Shown one piece after another: positions 19,379-28,321 of a stretch of 50,842 nt of DNA. The stretch spans positions 1 to 50,842 of the forward strand of contig QOZS01000040.1 of assembly GCA_003576705.1 (NCBI GenBank). Direction: 5' to 3'. The DNA is from Desertibaculum subflavum (GTDB lineage: Bacteria; Pseudomonadota; Alphaproteobacteria; Ferrovibrionales; Ferrovibrionaceae). The stretch's first letter is position 1, and every line of letters starts with the position of its first letter. Both the position numbers and the translations under genes were made by a program. The notes below the pieces were generated by a model. The model searched no databases. It saw only the letters and a program-made list of their open reading frames with translations, and was not told the origin of the DNA.

Positions 19379-20998
19379 ATGAAAATGGATATGCGATCGG
19401 TTCTGAAGACCGGCGCCTGCGCGGCCGTGCTTGCCATGGCCGCCGGCGGCGCTCTGGCCCAGGAAAAAGTGCTGCGTTGGTCGAGCCAGGGCGATGCGTT
19501 CTCGATGGACCCTTACGTCCGCAACGAATCGCTCACGCTCGGCGTGATGAGCAACGTCTACGAGGGCTTGACGCGGCGCGACACCAAGACGCTCGAGATC
19601 CAGCCCGGCCTGGCGATCAAGTGGGAGCAGCAGGAGCCGACCCGCTGGCGCTTCTGGCTGCGCCAGGGCGTCAAGTTCCATGACGGCCGGCCGTTCACCG
19701 CCGACGACGTGGTGTTCTCGTTCAACCGGGTCAAGGTCGGCGCTTCTGATCTGAAGACCCGCGTCGCCGGCATCAAGGAGGCGAAGAAGGTCGACGACTT
19801 CACCGTCGACTTCATCACCGACGTGCCGAACCCGATCATCCACTACGAGTGGGATACCTGGTACATCCTGTCGGCCAGCTGGGCGAAGGAGAACCATGCG
19901 CTGGAGACGGTGGACGTCACCAAGACGACGCCGAATTTCGCCTCCACCTCCGCGAACGGCACCGGGGCCTACCTGCTTACCTACCGCGAGGCGGATGTCC
20001 GCACCGAATTCGCCGTCAATCCCGCCTGGTGGGATGCCGAGGGCAAGAAGAAGTTCAACGTCACCAAGGTGATCTACCGGCCGATCAAGAACCCGGCCAC
20101 CGCCGTGGCGGCGCTGCTCTCCGGCCAGATCGACGTGGTCGAGCCGGTACCGGTGCAGGATATCGACCGCATCAACAAGTCGGGCCAGGCCAAGGTGCAG
20201 ATCGGGCCGGAGCTGCGCACGATCTTCCTCGGCATGGACACCGACCGGAACGAGCTCGTCTATTCCGACGTGAAGGGCAAGAACCCGTTCAAGGACAAGC
20301 GGGTGCGCCAGGCCTTCTATCAGGCGATCGACATCGAGGCGATCAAGACCAAGATCATGCGGGGCCTGTCGGTGCCGTCGGCGATGATGATCGGCGATGG
20401 CGTCAACGGCTACGACAAGTCGATCAAGCGGCTGGCTTATGACCCGGCGGCGGCGAAGAAGCTGCTCACCGATGCCGGCTATCCGAACGGCTTCAGCGTG
20501 ACGCTCGACTGCCCGAACGACCGGTACGTCAACGACGAGGCGATCTGCCAGGCGGTGGTCGGCATGCTGGCGCGCATCGGCGTCAAGGTGACGCTGAACG
20601 CCCAGTCGAAGACCATCATCTTCCCGTTCTACGCGGCGAAGCGCGATACCAGCTTCTACATGCTGGGCTGGACCCCCGGCTCGGTCGACAGCTGGAACGT
20701 GCTCTACAACATCGTCGGCTCGGTGAAGAAGGACAGCCAGGGCCGGATCGTGCGGGGCCTGTTCAACTACGGCGCCTGGTCGAGCCCGCAGCTCGACGAC
20801 CTGACCGACAAGATCCTGGTGGAGACCGACAAGGCCAAGCGTGACGCCATGATCTCGCAGGCCTGGAAGCTCCATATCGACGATATCGGTCACCTGCCGC
20901 TGCACCAGCAGGCGCTGGCCTGGGGCGTGCGGAACAACGTGAGCGTGGTGGTCAGCCCGTTCAACCGCTACGACTGGTCCCGCGTGATGGTGAAGTAG
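19379..20998 (+). CDS. Peptide/solute-binding protein, ABC family 5
   Basis: A 539-residue periplasmic protein, the usual length for DppA/OppA-type binders. Start ATG 19379 (MKMDMRSVL) has AGAGAGGCG upstream and yields a Sec signal peptide cleaved near ALA-QEK (about residue 27). The family 5 signature appears as GVMSNVYEGLTRRDTKTLEI, then WRFWLRQGVKFHDGRPFTADDVVFSFNRV. It is the first gene of a five-gene importer operon with two permeases and two ATPases. Substrates of the family are di- and oligopeptides, nickel, or glutathione; the downstream amidohydrolase hints at peptides or acylated amino acids. Confidence 0.93.
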   Translation: MKMDMRSVLKTGACAAVLAMAAGGALAQEKVLRWSSQGDAFSMDPYVRNESLTLGVMSNVYEGLTRRDTKTLEIQPGLAIKWEQQEPTRWRFWLRQGVKFHDGRPFTADDVVFSFNRVKVGASDLKTRVAGIKEAKKVDDFTVDFITDVPNPIIHYEWDTWYILSASWAKENHALETVDVTKTTPNFASTSANGTGAYLLTYREADVRTEFAVNPAWWDAEGKKKFNVTKVIYRPIKNPATAVAALLSGQIDVVEPVPVQDIDRINKSGQAKVQIGPELRTIFLGMDTDRNELVYSDVKGKNPFKDKRVRQAFYQAIDIEAIKTKIMRGLSVPSAMMIGDGVNGYDKSIKRLAYDPAAAKKLLTDAGYPNGFSVTLDCPNDRYVNDEAICQAVVGMLARIGVKVTLNAQSKTIIFPFYAAKRDTSFYMLGWTPGSVDSWNVLYNIVGSVKKDSQGRIVRGLFNYGAWSSPQLDDLTDKILVETDKAKRDAMISQAWKLHIDDIGHLPLHQQALAWGVRNNVSVVVSPFNRYDWSRVMVK

Positions 20999-21015
20999 CG
21001 GTCCTCGAATGCATT

Positions 21016-21048
21016 GGGGCCCTGTCGCGCGCCGCGTGGCAGGGCCCT
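21016..21048 (+). terminator. Hairpin between binding protein and permease genes
   Basis: GGGCCCTG (21017-21024) pairs perfectly with CAGGGCCC (21040-21047) around a 15-base loop; the flank reads TTGCTTGG. It probably acts as a partial terminator or as an mRNA 3'-end stabiliser, leaving more transcript for the binding protein than for the permeases, as is common in such operons. Confidence 0.5.
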
Positions 21049-21086
21049 TGCTTGGGGCATTTCGTGATTCCGCTGTCGTTTCCTAG

Positions 21087-22073
21087 ATGATCGCATTCGT
21101 TCTGCAGCGCCTGGCGCAGGCCGTCGTCGTCATGCTGGCCGTCGCGCTGGTGGCCTTTTCCCTGTTCCGCTATGTCGGCGATCCGGTCATCAACATGGTC
21201 GGCCAGGACACGCCGGAAGAGGAGCGTATCCGCATCCGCGAGCAGCTGGCGCTCGACCAGCCCGTCGTGGTGCAGTACTTCCGTTTCGTACAGCAGATCG
21301 TCAGCGGAAACTTCGGAACGTCGTTGCGCACCGGCATCCCGATCGGCCAGTTGATGGCCGAGCGCCTGCCGGCGACGCTCGAGCTCGCCATCGTCGCCGG
21401 CATCTTCGCCCTCGCCGTCGGGCTGCCGATGGGGGTCTATACCGGCCTCTATCCCAGGTCGCGGCTTTCCAATGCCTTCCTGACGCTGTCGCTGCTCGGC
21501 GTGTCGCTGCCGACTTTCCTGATCGGCATCATGTTGATCCTGTTCTTCTCGGTGATGCTCGGCCTGCTGCCGTCGTTCGGCCGCGGCGACGTGGTGCATC
21601 TCGGGCCCTGGTCCACGGGGCTGCTCTCGGCCAGCGGCCTGCAATCGCTGATCATGCCGGCGATCACGCTTGGCATGTTCCAGCTCGCGCTGATCATGCG
21701 CCTCGTCCGCGCCGAGATGCTGGAGGTGCTGCGCACCGACTACATCAAGTTCGCCCGCGCCCGCGGGCTGACCAACCGGGCGGTCAATTTCGGCCATGCG
21801 CTGAAGAACACGCTGATCCCGGTGATCACCATCGTGGGCCTGCAGCTCGGCGCGCTGATCGCCTTCTCGATCATCACCGAGAGCGTGTTCCAGTGGCCGG
21901 GCATGGGCCTGCTCTTCCTGCAGGCGGTGCAGTTCGCCGACATTCCGGTGATGGCGATCTATCTCGTGCTGATCGGCTTCCTCTTCGTGCTGATCAACCT
22001 GATCGTCGACCTGCTCTACTACGTCGTGGACCCGCGGCTTCGCGTCGACGTCCGCGCAGGGCGGGGAGGCTGA
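21087..22073 (+). CDS. Dipeptide-type ABC permease (DppB-like)
   Basis: A 328-residue inner-membrane permease. The N terminus MIAFVLQRLAQAVVVMLAVALV and the periplasmic loop with GDPVINMVGQDTPEEERIRI are characteristic of DppB/OppB. The EAA loop is at ADYIKFARARGLTNRAV-like sequence (TDYIKFARARGLTNRAVNFG), where the permease contacts the ATPases, followed by HALKNTLIPVITIVGLQLG. About six membrane segments. One base separates its stop from the next permease start. It works with the family 5 binding protein upstream. Confidence 0.93.
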   Translation: MIAFVLQRLAQAVVVMLAVALVAFSLFRYVGDPVINMVGQDTPEEERIRIREQLALDQPVVVQYFRFVQQIVSGNFGTSLRTGIPIGQLMAERLPATLELAIVAGIFALAVGLPMGVYTGLYPRSRLSNAFLTLSLLGVSLPTFLIGIMLILFFSVMLGLLPSFGRGDVVHLGPWSTGLLSASGLQSLIMPAITLGMFQLALIMRLVRAEMLEVLRTDYIKFARARGLTNRAVNFGHALKNTLIPVITIVGLQLGALIAFSIITESVFQWPGMGLLFLQAVQFADIPVMAIYLVLIGFLFVLINLIVDLLYYVVDPRLRVDVRAGRGG

Positions 22074-22074
22074 C

Positions 22075-22992
22075 ATGGTCGCCCAACGCCTCAACGCCAT
22101 CCTCGACAGCGATCTCTGGTGGAGCTTCACCCGGTCGAAGGTCGTGGTCGGCGCCGCCATCGTCACGCTGCTGCTGTTCGTTGCGGCGCTGATCGCGCCC
22201 TGGATCTCGCTGCAGGATCCCTGGGATCCCGGCGCGCTGCAGCTGATCAACTCGCGCAATCCGCCGGTCTGGATCGAGGGCGGCACCTGGGAGTTCCCGC
22301 TCGGCACCGACAACCAGGGCCGGGACATGTATTCGGCCATCCTCTACGGGCTCCGCGTTTCGCTCGTCGTCGGCTTCCTTGCCGTGATCTTCGCCATGGT
22401 GCTCGGCATCCTGCTCGGCCTCGCCAGCGGCTATCTCGGCGGCATGACCGACACCGTGATCATGCGCGTCGCCGACGTGCAGCTGACCTTCCCGGCCATC
22501 CTGATCGCGCTGCTGATCGGCGGCATCGTGCGCGGCGTGATGACGCCGGCCGATTTCGAGGCGGTCGCCGTCTATGTGCTGGTGCTGTCGATCGGGCTTT
22601 CGCAATGGGTGCAGTTCGCCCGCACCGTGCGCGGCCAGACCCTGGTCGAGAAGAACAAGGAATATGTGCAGGCGGCGCGGGTGATCGGCCTGCCGGCGCG
22701 GCTGATCATGCTGCGCCACGTGCTGCCCAACGTGATGGGGCCGGTACTGGTCATTGCCACCATCAACCTCGCCGTCGCCATCCTGACCGAGGCGACCCTG
22801 AGCTTCCTCGGCGTCGGCGTGCCGGCGACCAGACCCTCGCTCGGCACCTTGATCCAGATCGGCAACGGGTTCCTGTTCTCCGGCGAGTGGTGGATCGTGA
22901 TCTTTCCGGGCATCACCATGGCGATCCTGGTGCTGGCGGTGAACCTGCTCGGCGACTGGCTGCGCGATGCCCTCAACCCGAAGCTCCGCTGA
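22075..22992 (+). CDS. Dipeptide-type ABC permease (DppC-like)
   Basis: A 305-residue second permease of the importer. After a cytoplasmic N terminus it has the DppC/OppC pattern: the loop HPLGTDNQGRD-like block (FPLGTDNQGRDMYSAILYG) followed by RVSLVVGFLAVIFAMVLGI, and an EAA loop EYVQAARVIGLPARLIMLRH. About six helices. It starts at ATG 22075, one base after dppB-like ends, and the ATPase gene follows with an 8-base gap. Its length and motif order are normal. Confidence 0.93.
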   Translation: MVAQRLNAILDSDLWWSFTRSKVVVGAAIVTLLLFVAALIAPWISLQDPWDPGALQLINSRNPPVWIEGGTWEFPLGTDNQGRDMYSAILYGLRVSLVVGFLAVIFAMVLGILLGLASGYLGGMTDTVIMRVADVQLTFPAILIALLIGGIVRGVMTPADFEAVAVYVLVLSIGLSQWVQFARTVRGQTLVEKNKEYVQAARVIGLPARLIMLRHVLPNVMGPVLVIATINLAVAILTEATLSFLGVGVPATRPSLGTLIQIGNGFLFSGEWWIVIFPGITMAILVLAVNLLGDWLRDALNPKLR

Positions 22993-22999
22993 GGCCGCG

Positions 23000-23983
23000 G
23001 TGACGGATCGCCCCAACGCGCCGCTGCTCGAAGTGCGCAGCCTGCGCGTCGAGTTCGAGACCCGACGCGGGCCGCTGGTCGCCATCGACGACGTGTCCTT
23101 CTCGATCGCGCCGGGCGAGGTGCTCGGCGTCGTCGGCGAGAGCGGCGCCGGCAAGTCGCTGACCGGCACGGCGATCATCGGCCTGCTCGAGCCGCCGGGC
23201 CGCATCACCGCCGGCGAGATCCTTCTCGCCGGGCGGCGCATCGACAATCTGCCCTACGAGGCGATGCGCAGGATCCGCGGCCGCGAGGTCGGCGCCATCT
23301 TCCAGGACCCGCTGACCTCGCTGAACCCGCTCTACCGGGTCAGCGACCAGCTGATCGAGACCATCCGCACCCATCTGCCGATGAACGAGAAGGAGGCGCG
23401 CGCGCGTGCGCTGCAACTCCTGCAGGAGGTCGGCATTCCCGGTGCTGCCGAGCGGCTCGACCATTACCCGCACCAGTTCTCGGGCGGCATGCGCCAGCGC
23501 GTCGTCATCGCGCTGGCGCTGGCGGCGGAGCCCAAGCTGATCATCGCCGACGAGCCGACCACCGCGCTCGACGTCTCCATTCAGGCCCAGATCATCACGC
23601 TCTTGAAGAGGCTCTGCCGCGAGCACGGCACCGCCGTCATGCTGATCACCCACGACATGGGCGTGATCGCCGAGACCGCCGACCGCGTCGCCGTCATGTA
23701 TGCCGGGCGCATCGCCGAGATCGGCCCGGTGCGCAAGGTGGTGCAGGAGCCGCATCACCCCTACACCGTGGGCCTGATGGGCGCGATCCCCAATCTCGGC
23801 CACGACGTGGCGGCGCTGACCCAGATCGAAGGCAGCATGCCGCGCCTCAACGCCATCCCGCCGGGCTGCGCTTTCAACCCGCGCTGTCCGAAAGTGTTCG
23901 ACCGCTGTCGGGTGGACCGGCCGGACCCGATGCCGGTCGGCGGCTCCGATGTCGCCTGCTGGCTCTACGGGGAGGGCCGGTAA
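23000..23983 (+). CDS. Peptide ABC transporter ATPase (DppD-like)
   Basis: A 327-residue ATPase. Walker A is GESGAGKSL, the Q loop lies in FQDPLTSLNP, the signature is FSGGMRQRVVIA, Walker B is LIIADEPTTALD, and the switch His is in LITHDMGV. The C-terminal oligopeptide/dipeptide domain with four Cys (CAFNPRCPKVFDRC...ACW) is present; in relatives it can hold an iron-sulfur cluster. The GTG at 23000 was chosen because GAGG sits 6 bases upstream; a longer in-frame form begins inside the permease gene. Its stop overlaps the next start (TAATG). Confidence 0.93.
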   Translation: MTDRPNAPLLEVRSLRVEFETRRGPLVAIDDVSFSIAPGEVLGVVGESGAGKSLTGTAIIGLLEPPGRITAGEILLAGRRIDNLPYEAMRRIRGREVGAIFQDPLTSLNPLYRVSDQLIETIRTHLPMNEKEARARALQLLQEVGIPGAAERLDHYPHQFSGGMRQRVVIALALAAEPKLIIADEPTTALDVSIQAQIITLLKRLCREHGTAVMLITHDMGVIAETADRVAVMYAGRIAEIGPVRKVVQEPHHPYTVGLMGAIPNLGHDVAALTQIEGSMPRLNAIPPGCAFNPRCPKVFDRCRVDRPDPMPVGGSDVACWLYGEGR

Positions 23984-25002
23984 TGGCGCAGGAGACCGTG
24001 CTGCAGGTCGACAACCTGAAGCGCTATTTCGACGTGTCGAAGCCCTGGCTCAGCCGGGTGCTGGAAGGCGGCGGCCGCCAGGTGGTGCAGGCGGTCGACG
24101 GCGTCAGCTTCGAGATCAGCAAGGGCGAGACTTTCAGCCTTGTGGGCGAGAGCGGCTGCGGGAAGTCGACCGTCGCGCGGCTGATCGTCGGCCTCTATCC
24201 GCCGACCGATGGCAGCATCGTCTTCGAGGGCGTCTCCCTCAGCAACCCGGCGGAACGCGCGCGCCATCCCGAGAAGCAGGCGCGCATGCAGATGATCTTC
24301 CAGGATCCCTATGCCTCGCTCAATCCGCGCTGGCGCGTCGGCGACATCATCGCCGAGCCGATCCGCTTCCGGAAACTGCTGGAAGGCGGCGCCGTCAAGG
24401 CGCGGGTGGGCGAGCTGCTGGAGCAGGTGGGCCTCAGCGCCCGCGATGCCGAGAAATACCCGCACGAATTCTCCGGCGGCCAGCGCCAGCGCATCTCCAT
24501 CGCCCGCGCGCTGGCCGGCCGGCCGGATTTCCTGGTCTGCGACGAGCCGACCTCCGCGCTCGACGTCTCGGTGCAGGCGCAAATCCTCAATCTGATGAAG
24601 GAATTGCAGGCCTCGCTGAACCTGACCTATCTGTTCATCAGCCACAATCTGGCGGTGGTCTCGCATGTCTCGACCAAGGTCGGCGTGATGTATCTCGGAC
24701 GGCTGGTCGAATGGGCCGAGACGCGCACCTTGTTCAACCGGCCGAAACATCCCTATACGCGCATGCTGCTCGATGCGATTCCGGATCTCGACATGTCGGG
24801 ACGCGCGCGCACGCCGGTGGCGGGCGAGGTGCCGAGCCCGATCAACCCGCCCTCCGGCTGCACTTTCCACACCCGCTGCCCCTTCGCGACCGAGCGCTGC
24901 CGCGCCGAGGTGCCGCAGGCCCTGAGCGTTGACGGCCAGAACGTGGCCTGCCATGCGGTGGAAGAGGGGCGTTTGCCGGAATGGCGCGGCCTGGCGGCTT
25001 GA
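23983..25002 (+). CDS. Peptide ABC transporter ATPase (DppF-like)
   Basis: A 339-residue second ATPase. Walker A GESGCGKSTVA, Q loop IFQDPYASLNPRWR, signature FSGGQRQRISIARAL, Walker B FLVCDEPTSALD, switch His in FISHNLAVV, and the C-terminal oligopeptide domain CTFHTRCPFATERC. It pairs with the DppD-like subunit as a heterodimer under the two permeases. It overlaps the upstream gene by one base and the following inositol-phosphatase-family gene by 22 bases, so the enzyme gene is likely part of the same operon. Confidence 0.93.
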   Translation: MAQETVLQVDNLKRYFDVSKPWLSRVLEGGGRQVVQAVDGVSFEISKGETFSLVGESGCGKSTVARLIVGLYPPTDGSIVFEGVSLSNPAERARHPEKQARMQMIFQDPYASLNPRWRVGDIIAEPIRFRKLLEGGAVKARVGELLEQVGLSARDAEKYPHEFSGGQRQRISIARALAGRPDFLVCDEPTSALDVSVQAQILNLMKELQASLNLTYLFISHNLAVVSHVSTKVGVMYLGRLVEWAETRTLFNRPKHPYTRMLLDAIPDLDMSGRARTPVAGEVPSPINPPSGCTFHTRCPFATERCRAEVPQALSVDGQNVACHAVEEGRLPEWRGLAA

Positions 25003-25835
25003 GCGCCTTCACCCAAGCGGATCTGCGCCAGCTGGCGTCCTTCCTCGCGGAGGCGGCGCGGGCCGAAATCCTGCCGCGCTTCCGCAATCTCGGCGACGGC
25101 GCGGTGCGCACCAAGACCTCGACCATCGATCTCGTGACCGATGCCGACGAAGCGGCCGAGCGCCTGATTGGCGCGCGCATCGGCGCAGCTTTTCCGGGCG
25201 CCATCGTGATCGGCGAGGAGGCGACGGGCCGCGATCCGGCCCTGCTCGACGCGCTGGACTATGCGGAACTGGCCGTGCTGGTCGACCCGGTCGACGGCAC
25301 CAAGAACTTCGCGTCCGGCCTGCCGCTGTTCGGCGTGATGGCGGCTGTCGTGTCGCGCGGCGAGGTGATCGCCGGCGCGATCCACGACCCGTTGGGCGGC
25401 GATGTCGCGCTGGCGCTACGCGGCCAGGGCGCCTGGATCGAGCGGGATGGCGGTGCCCGCACGCCGCTCTGCGTCGCGCCGCCGGTGCCGCTCGGCGAGA
25501 TGGAAGGCATCATCGGCACGACCTACCTGCCGGAGCCGCTGCGCTCGACGGTGAACGGCAATCTCGCCCGTCTCGCCACCTCGGCCTATTACCGCTGCGC
25601 CGCGCATGAATACCGCATGGCCGCCGGCGGGCATTGCCACGTGCTGCTCTACAACAAGCTGATGCCCTGGGATCACGCCGCCGGCTGGCTGCTGCACCGC
25701 GAGGCCGGCGGCTATGCGGCGCATTTCGACGGCACGCCCTATCGCCCGACTCGGCGCACCGGCGGCCTGATCTGCGCGCCCGACGAAGCCAGCTGGCACG
25801 TCGCCCGCGACGGCCTCCTCACGCCCAGCGCCTAG
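24981..25835 (+). CDS. Inositol-monophosphatase-family phosphatase
   Basis: A 284-residue member of the IMPase/FBPase superfamily. The metal-binding motifs are all there: Glu in VIGEEATG, DPVDGTKNF (Asp-x-x-Asp-Gly-Thr) and the C-terminal PWDHAAGWLLHREAGG. Members hydrolyse inositol phosphate, histidinol phosphate or nucleotide phosphates with Mg. The ATG at 24981 lies inside the end of the ATPase gene and has GAGGGG about 12 bases upstream; a TTG at 24999 is an alternative. Its fusion to the importer operon is unusual. HisN-type histidinol-phosphatase is one possibility, but the substrate is open. Confidence 0.85.
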   Translation: MARPGGLSAFTQADLRQLASFLAEAARAEILPRFRNLGDGAVRTKTSTIDLVTDADEAAERLIGARIGAAFPGAIVIGEEATGRDPALLDALDYAELAVLVDPVDGTKNFASGLPLFGVMAAVVSRGEVIAGAIHDPLGGDVALALRGQGAWIERDGGARTPLCVAPPVPLGEMEGIIGTTYLPEPLRSTVNGNLARLATSAYYRCAAHEYRMAAGGHCHVLLYNKLMPWDHAAGWLLHREAGGYAAHFDGTPYRPTRRTGGLICAPDEASWHVARDGLLTPSA

Positions 25836-25912
25836 TCTAGCTCCAGAAGCCGTATCCGCCTAAGCTCCCCCGCAACGATCCGGACGAAGGATCGAACAGG
25901 GGAGGGAGTGAC

Positions 25913-27601
25913 GTGCACGATCTCGTCTTCCGCAACGCCCGCATCTGCGACGGTCTCGGCAATCCGATCCGCGAGGGCGAGCTTGCCGTCAGCGGCGGCC
26001 GCATCGCCGCCATCGGCGAAGATGTCGGGCCGGCGCGCGAAACCGTCGATGCCGAGGGCCTCGTGCTGGCCCCGGGCATCGTCGACCTGCATACGCATTT
26101 CGATGCCCAGCTGACTTGGGACCCTTACGCGACTCCGTCGGTCGCGCTCGGCTGCACCACGGTGGTGATCGGCAATTGCGGCTTCACCATCGCGCCCTGC
26201 CGGCCGGCCGACCGCGATCTGACCTTGCGCAACCTGACCCATGTCGAGGGCATGTCGCTGGAGGCGCTGCGCGCCGGGGTGAACTGGGAGTTCGAGAGCT
26301 ATCCCGACTATCTCGCCGCGCTGGAGCGGCGCGGCAGCGTGCCGAACGTCGCCTCCTTCGTCGGCCACTCTTCGGTCCGCACCTATGTGCTGGGCCCGGA
26401 CGCGGCGAAGCGCGCGGCCACCAAGGCCGAAGTGGCGGAGATGAAGCGCATCGTCATCGAGGCGGTGCAGGCGGGCGCGGTGGGCTTCGCCACCTCCACC
26501 CTCGAGCAGCACAACGGCGAGAACGGCATCCCCATGCCGTCCCGCCTCGCCGACGCGCATGAGATGCGCGAACTGACCGGCGCGCTGGGCGAGGCCGGCC
26601 GCGGCGTATTCATGCTGACCAAGGGCATGACCTCGACCATCCCCTGGCTGGAGGAGATCGCCGCCAATAGCGGCCGGCCGGTGATGATCGCCGCCATGTT
26701 CATCGACCCGAACGATCCCGAGCGCGTGTTCCGCGAGTTCGGCGAGATCGAGGCGGCACGGTCCCGCGGCCGCGAGCTCTGGGGCCAGGTCGGCTGCTTC
26801 CCGCTCGGCATGGAGTTCACCATCCATCACCCCTATCCGCTGGAGGCATTGATGGCCTGGCGTCCGGCGATCGAGGCCGAAGGATCGGAAGCCTATCGCC
26901 GCGTGCTGGCGGATCCCGCCTTCCGCGCCGCCGTGAAGGCCGAGGCCCGCGGCAAGGGGGGCGTGCCCAATCGCTTCTCGTATCACCAGTTCGATCATCT
27001 GACGGTGAAGACGGTTACCAGGCCCGACCACGCGGACCTGGTCGGCCGCATCGCCGCCGATCTCGCCCGTGCGGCGGGCAAGGACCCGTTCGACTGGCTG
27101 CTCGACTTCGCGCTCGACGGCGAGCTCGATGCGCTCTTCGACTGCAAGCTGTTCAACACCGACGAGGGCCGGGTGCGCGACCTGCTGGTGCATCCGCACG
27201 CGGCGGTGGCGCTCTCCGATGCCGGGGCGCATCTCTCCTTCCTCTGCGATGCCGGCTTCGGCCTGCACCTGTTCGGCCACTGGGCGCGGGATCGAGGCGA
27301 TCTCGGGCTGGAACAGGCGGTGCAGTCGGTGACCAGCCGCGCCGCCGATATCTACCGCATCAAGGATCGCGGCCGGCTGGTGCCGGGCGCCCATGCCGAC
27401 CTGATCCTGTTCGATCCGAACACGGTCGGCCGCGGGCCGAAGCGGCGGATGAACGATCTTCCGGCCGGTGCGAGCCGGGTCGACACGCCGGCTGTCGGCC
27501 TCACCGGCGTCTGGGTGAACGGCGTGCGCGTGGCGGACGAGAAGGGGCCGATCGCCGATTGCGGCAGGCCGGGCCGCTTGCTGCGGGATTTCGCCGACTA
27601 A
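25913..27601 (+). CDS. D-aminoacylase-family amidohydrolase
   Basis: A 562-residue enzyme of amidohydrolase family 3, similar to N-acyl-D-amino-acid deacylases. It starts at GTG 25913 with GGGAGGGAG upstream. Landmarks: metal-binding HTHFDAQ after the first beta strand, VIGNCGFTIAPC with the family's Cys ligand, and catalytic Asp in LSDAGAHLSF. Where classical D-aminoacylases have TH(M/V)R and SHxK histidines, this protein has MLTKGMTS and AAMFIDP, so it belongs to a divergent branch and its metal site may differ. It follows a peptide importer and phosphatase, suggesting release of amino acids from imported conjugates; this is inference. Confidence 0.8.
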   Translation: MHDLVFRNARICDGLGNPIREGELAVSGGRIAAIGEDVGPARETVDAEGLVLAPGIVDLHTHFDAQLTWDPYATPSVALGCTTVVIGNCGFTIAPCRPADRDLTLRNLTHVEGMSLEALRAGVNWEFESYPDYLAALERRGSVPNVASFVGHSSVRTYVLGPDAAKRAATKAEVAEMKRIVIEAVQAGAVGFATSTLEQHNGENGIPMPSRLADAHEMRELTGALGEAGRGVFMLTKGMTSTIPWLEEIAANSGRPVMIAAMFIDPNDPERVFREFGEIEAARSRGRELWGQVGCFPLGMEFTIHHPYPLEALMAWRPAIEAEGSEAYRRVLADPAFRAAVKAEARGKGGVPNRFSYHQFDHLTVKTVTRPDHADLVGRIAADLARAAGKDPFDWLLDFALDGELDALFDCKLFNTDEGRVRDLLVHPHAAVALSDAGAHLSFLCDAGFGLHLFGHWARDRGDLGLEQAVQSVTSRAADIYRIKDRGRLVPGAHADLILFDPNTVGRGPKRRMNDLPAGASRVDTPAVGLTGVWVNGVRVADEKGPIADCGRPGRLLRDFAD

Positions 27602-28251
27602 GCCGGCTGCGCCGCCTTCTCCAAAGCCTCGCGGGCGGCGAGGTCGATCACGTTGAGGATCACCTCCGGGTCCTGGGCGCCGGACAGCGCGTAGCGCCGG
27701 TCGAACACGAAGCAGGGCACGCCGCGGATGCCCATCTCGCGGGCCATGCGATCCTCCGACTTCACCAGCTCGATATCGCGCCCCTCGGCGAGATGGCGCG
27801 CCACCAGCCCGGCATCCATGCCGGCTTCCGTCGCGACTTCGACCAGGACCTCGTGGTCGCCGATATCGTCGCCCTGCACGAAATAGCGATGGAACAAGCC
27901 CTCGACCACCCGGTGCTGGTGGCCGCTGGACGCCGCCCAGCGGATCAGCCGGTGCGAGGCGAGCGTGTTGGGGGTGCGGCGGATGCGGTCGAAATCGATG
28001 CCGAGGCCCTCGCGCTCCACCGCCTCGATCACCGGGGAGTAGGCACGCTTCGCCCGCGCCTCGCCGCCGAACTTGGCGGCGAGATAGCTCTGGCGGTCCA
28101 TGCCTTCGACCGGCATATCGGGGTTGAGCTGGAACGGCCGCCAGCCGATCTGCACGTCGAGCTCCGGCCGGTCGGCCAGCGCGCGTTCCAGCCGGCGCTT
28201 GCCGATGAAGCACCAGGGGCAGATCGTGTCCGAGACGATATCGATCAGCAT
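27598..28251 (-). CDS. DsbA-family thiol oxidoreductase (FrnE-like)
   Basis: A 217-residue cytoplasmic thioredoxin-fold protein without a signal peptide. The redox motif CPWC (Cys11, Cys14) sits in DTICPWCFIGKRRLE, and GVPCFVF with the cis-Pro region follows near residue 180. This is the FrnE/2-hydroxychromene-isomerase-like group of DsbA. Members act as disulfide isomerases or in stress tolerance. I start at ATG 28251 (MLIDIVSDT), which matches the family N terminus; an in-frame TTG lies 12 codons upstream. It overlaps the end of the convergent amidohydrolase gene by 4 bases and is divergent from the SDR gene. Confidence 0.88.
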   Translation of the reverse strand: MLIDIVSDTICPWCFIGKRRLERALADRPELDVQIGWRPFQLNPDMPVEGMDRQSYLAAKFGGEARAKRAYSPVIEAVEREGLGIDFDRIRRTPNTLASHRLIRWAASSGHQHRVVEGLFHRYFVQGDDIGDHEVLVEVATEAGMDAGLVARHLAEGRDIELVKSEDRMAREMGIRGVPCFVFDRRYALSGAQDPEVILNVIDLAAREALEKAAQPA

Positions 28252-28321
28252 ATTGAAATTGTAGGCAGAATTCGCCCTCCGGGCCAAGCCCCGGCAGCAA
28301 ATCGTGAGGAGTCGTGAGCGA

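Noticed and set aside
19301..20905. 534-residue minus-strand frame opposite the binding protein gene
   Set aside because: Antisense shadow, mostly His/Asp/Arg/Val-rich, with no family motif; the plus strand encodes a full family 5 binding protein with ribosome site and signal peptide.
25832..28300. 822-residue open frame on the minus strand opposite the amidohydrolase and continuing past the DsbA gene
   Set aside because: It is antisense to genes with clear family motifs, is rich in Arg, Gly, Ala, His and Asp as expected for shadow frames in GC-rich DNA, and has no recognisable domain.
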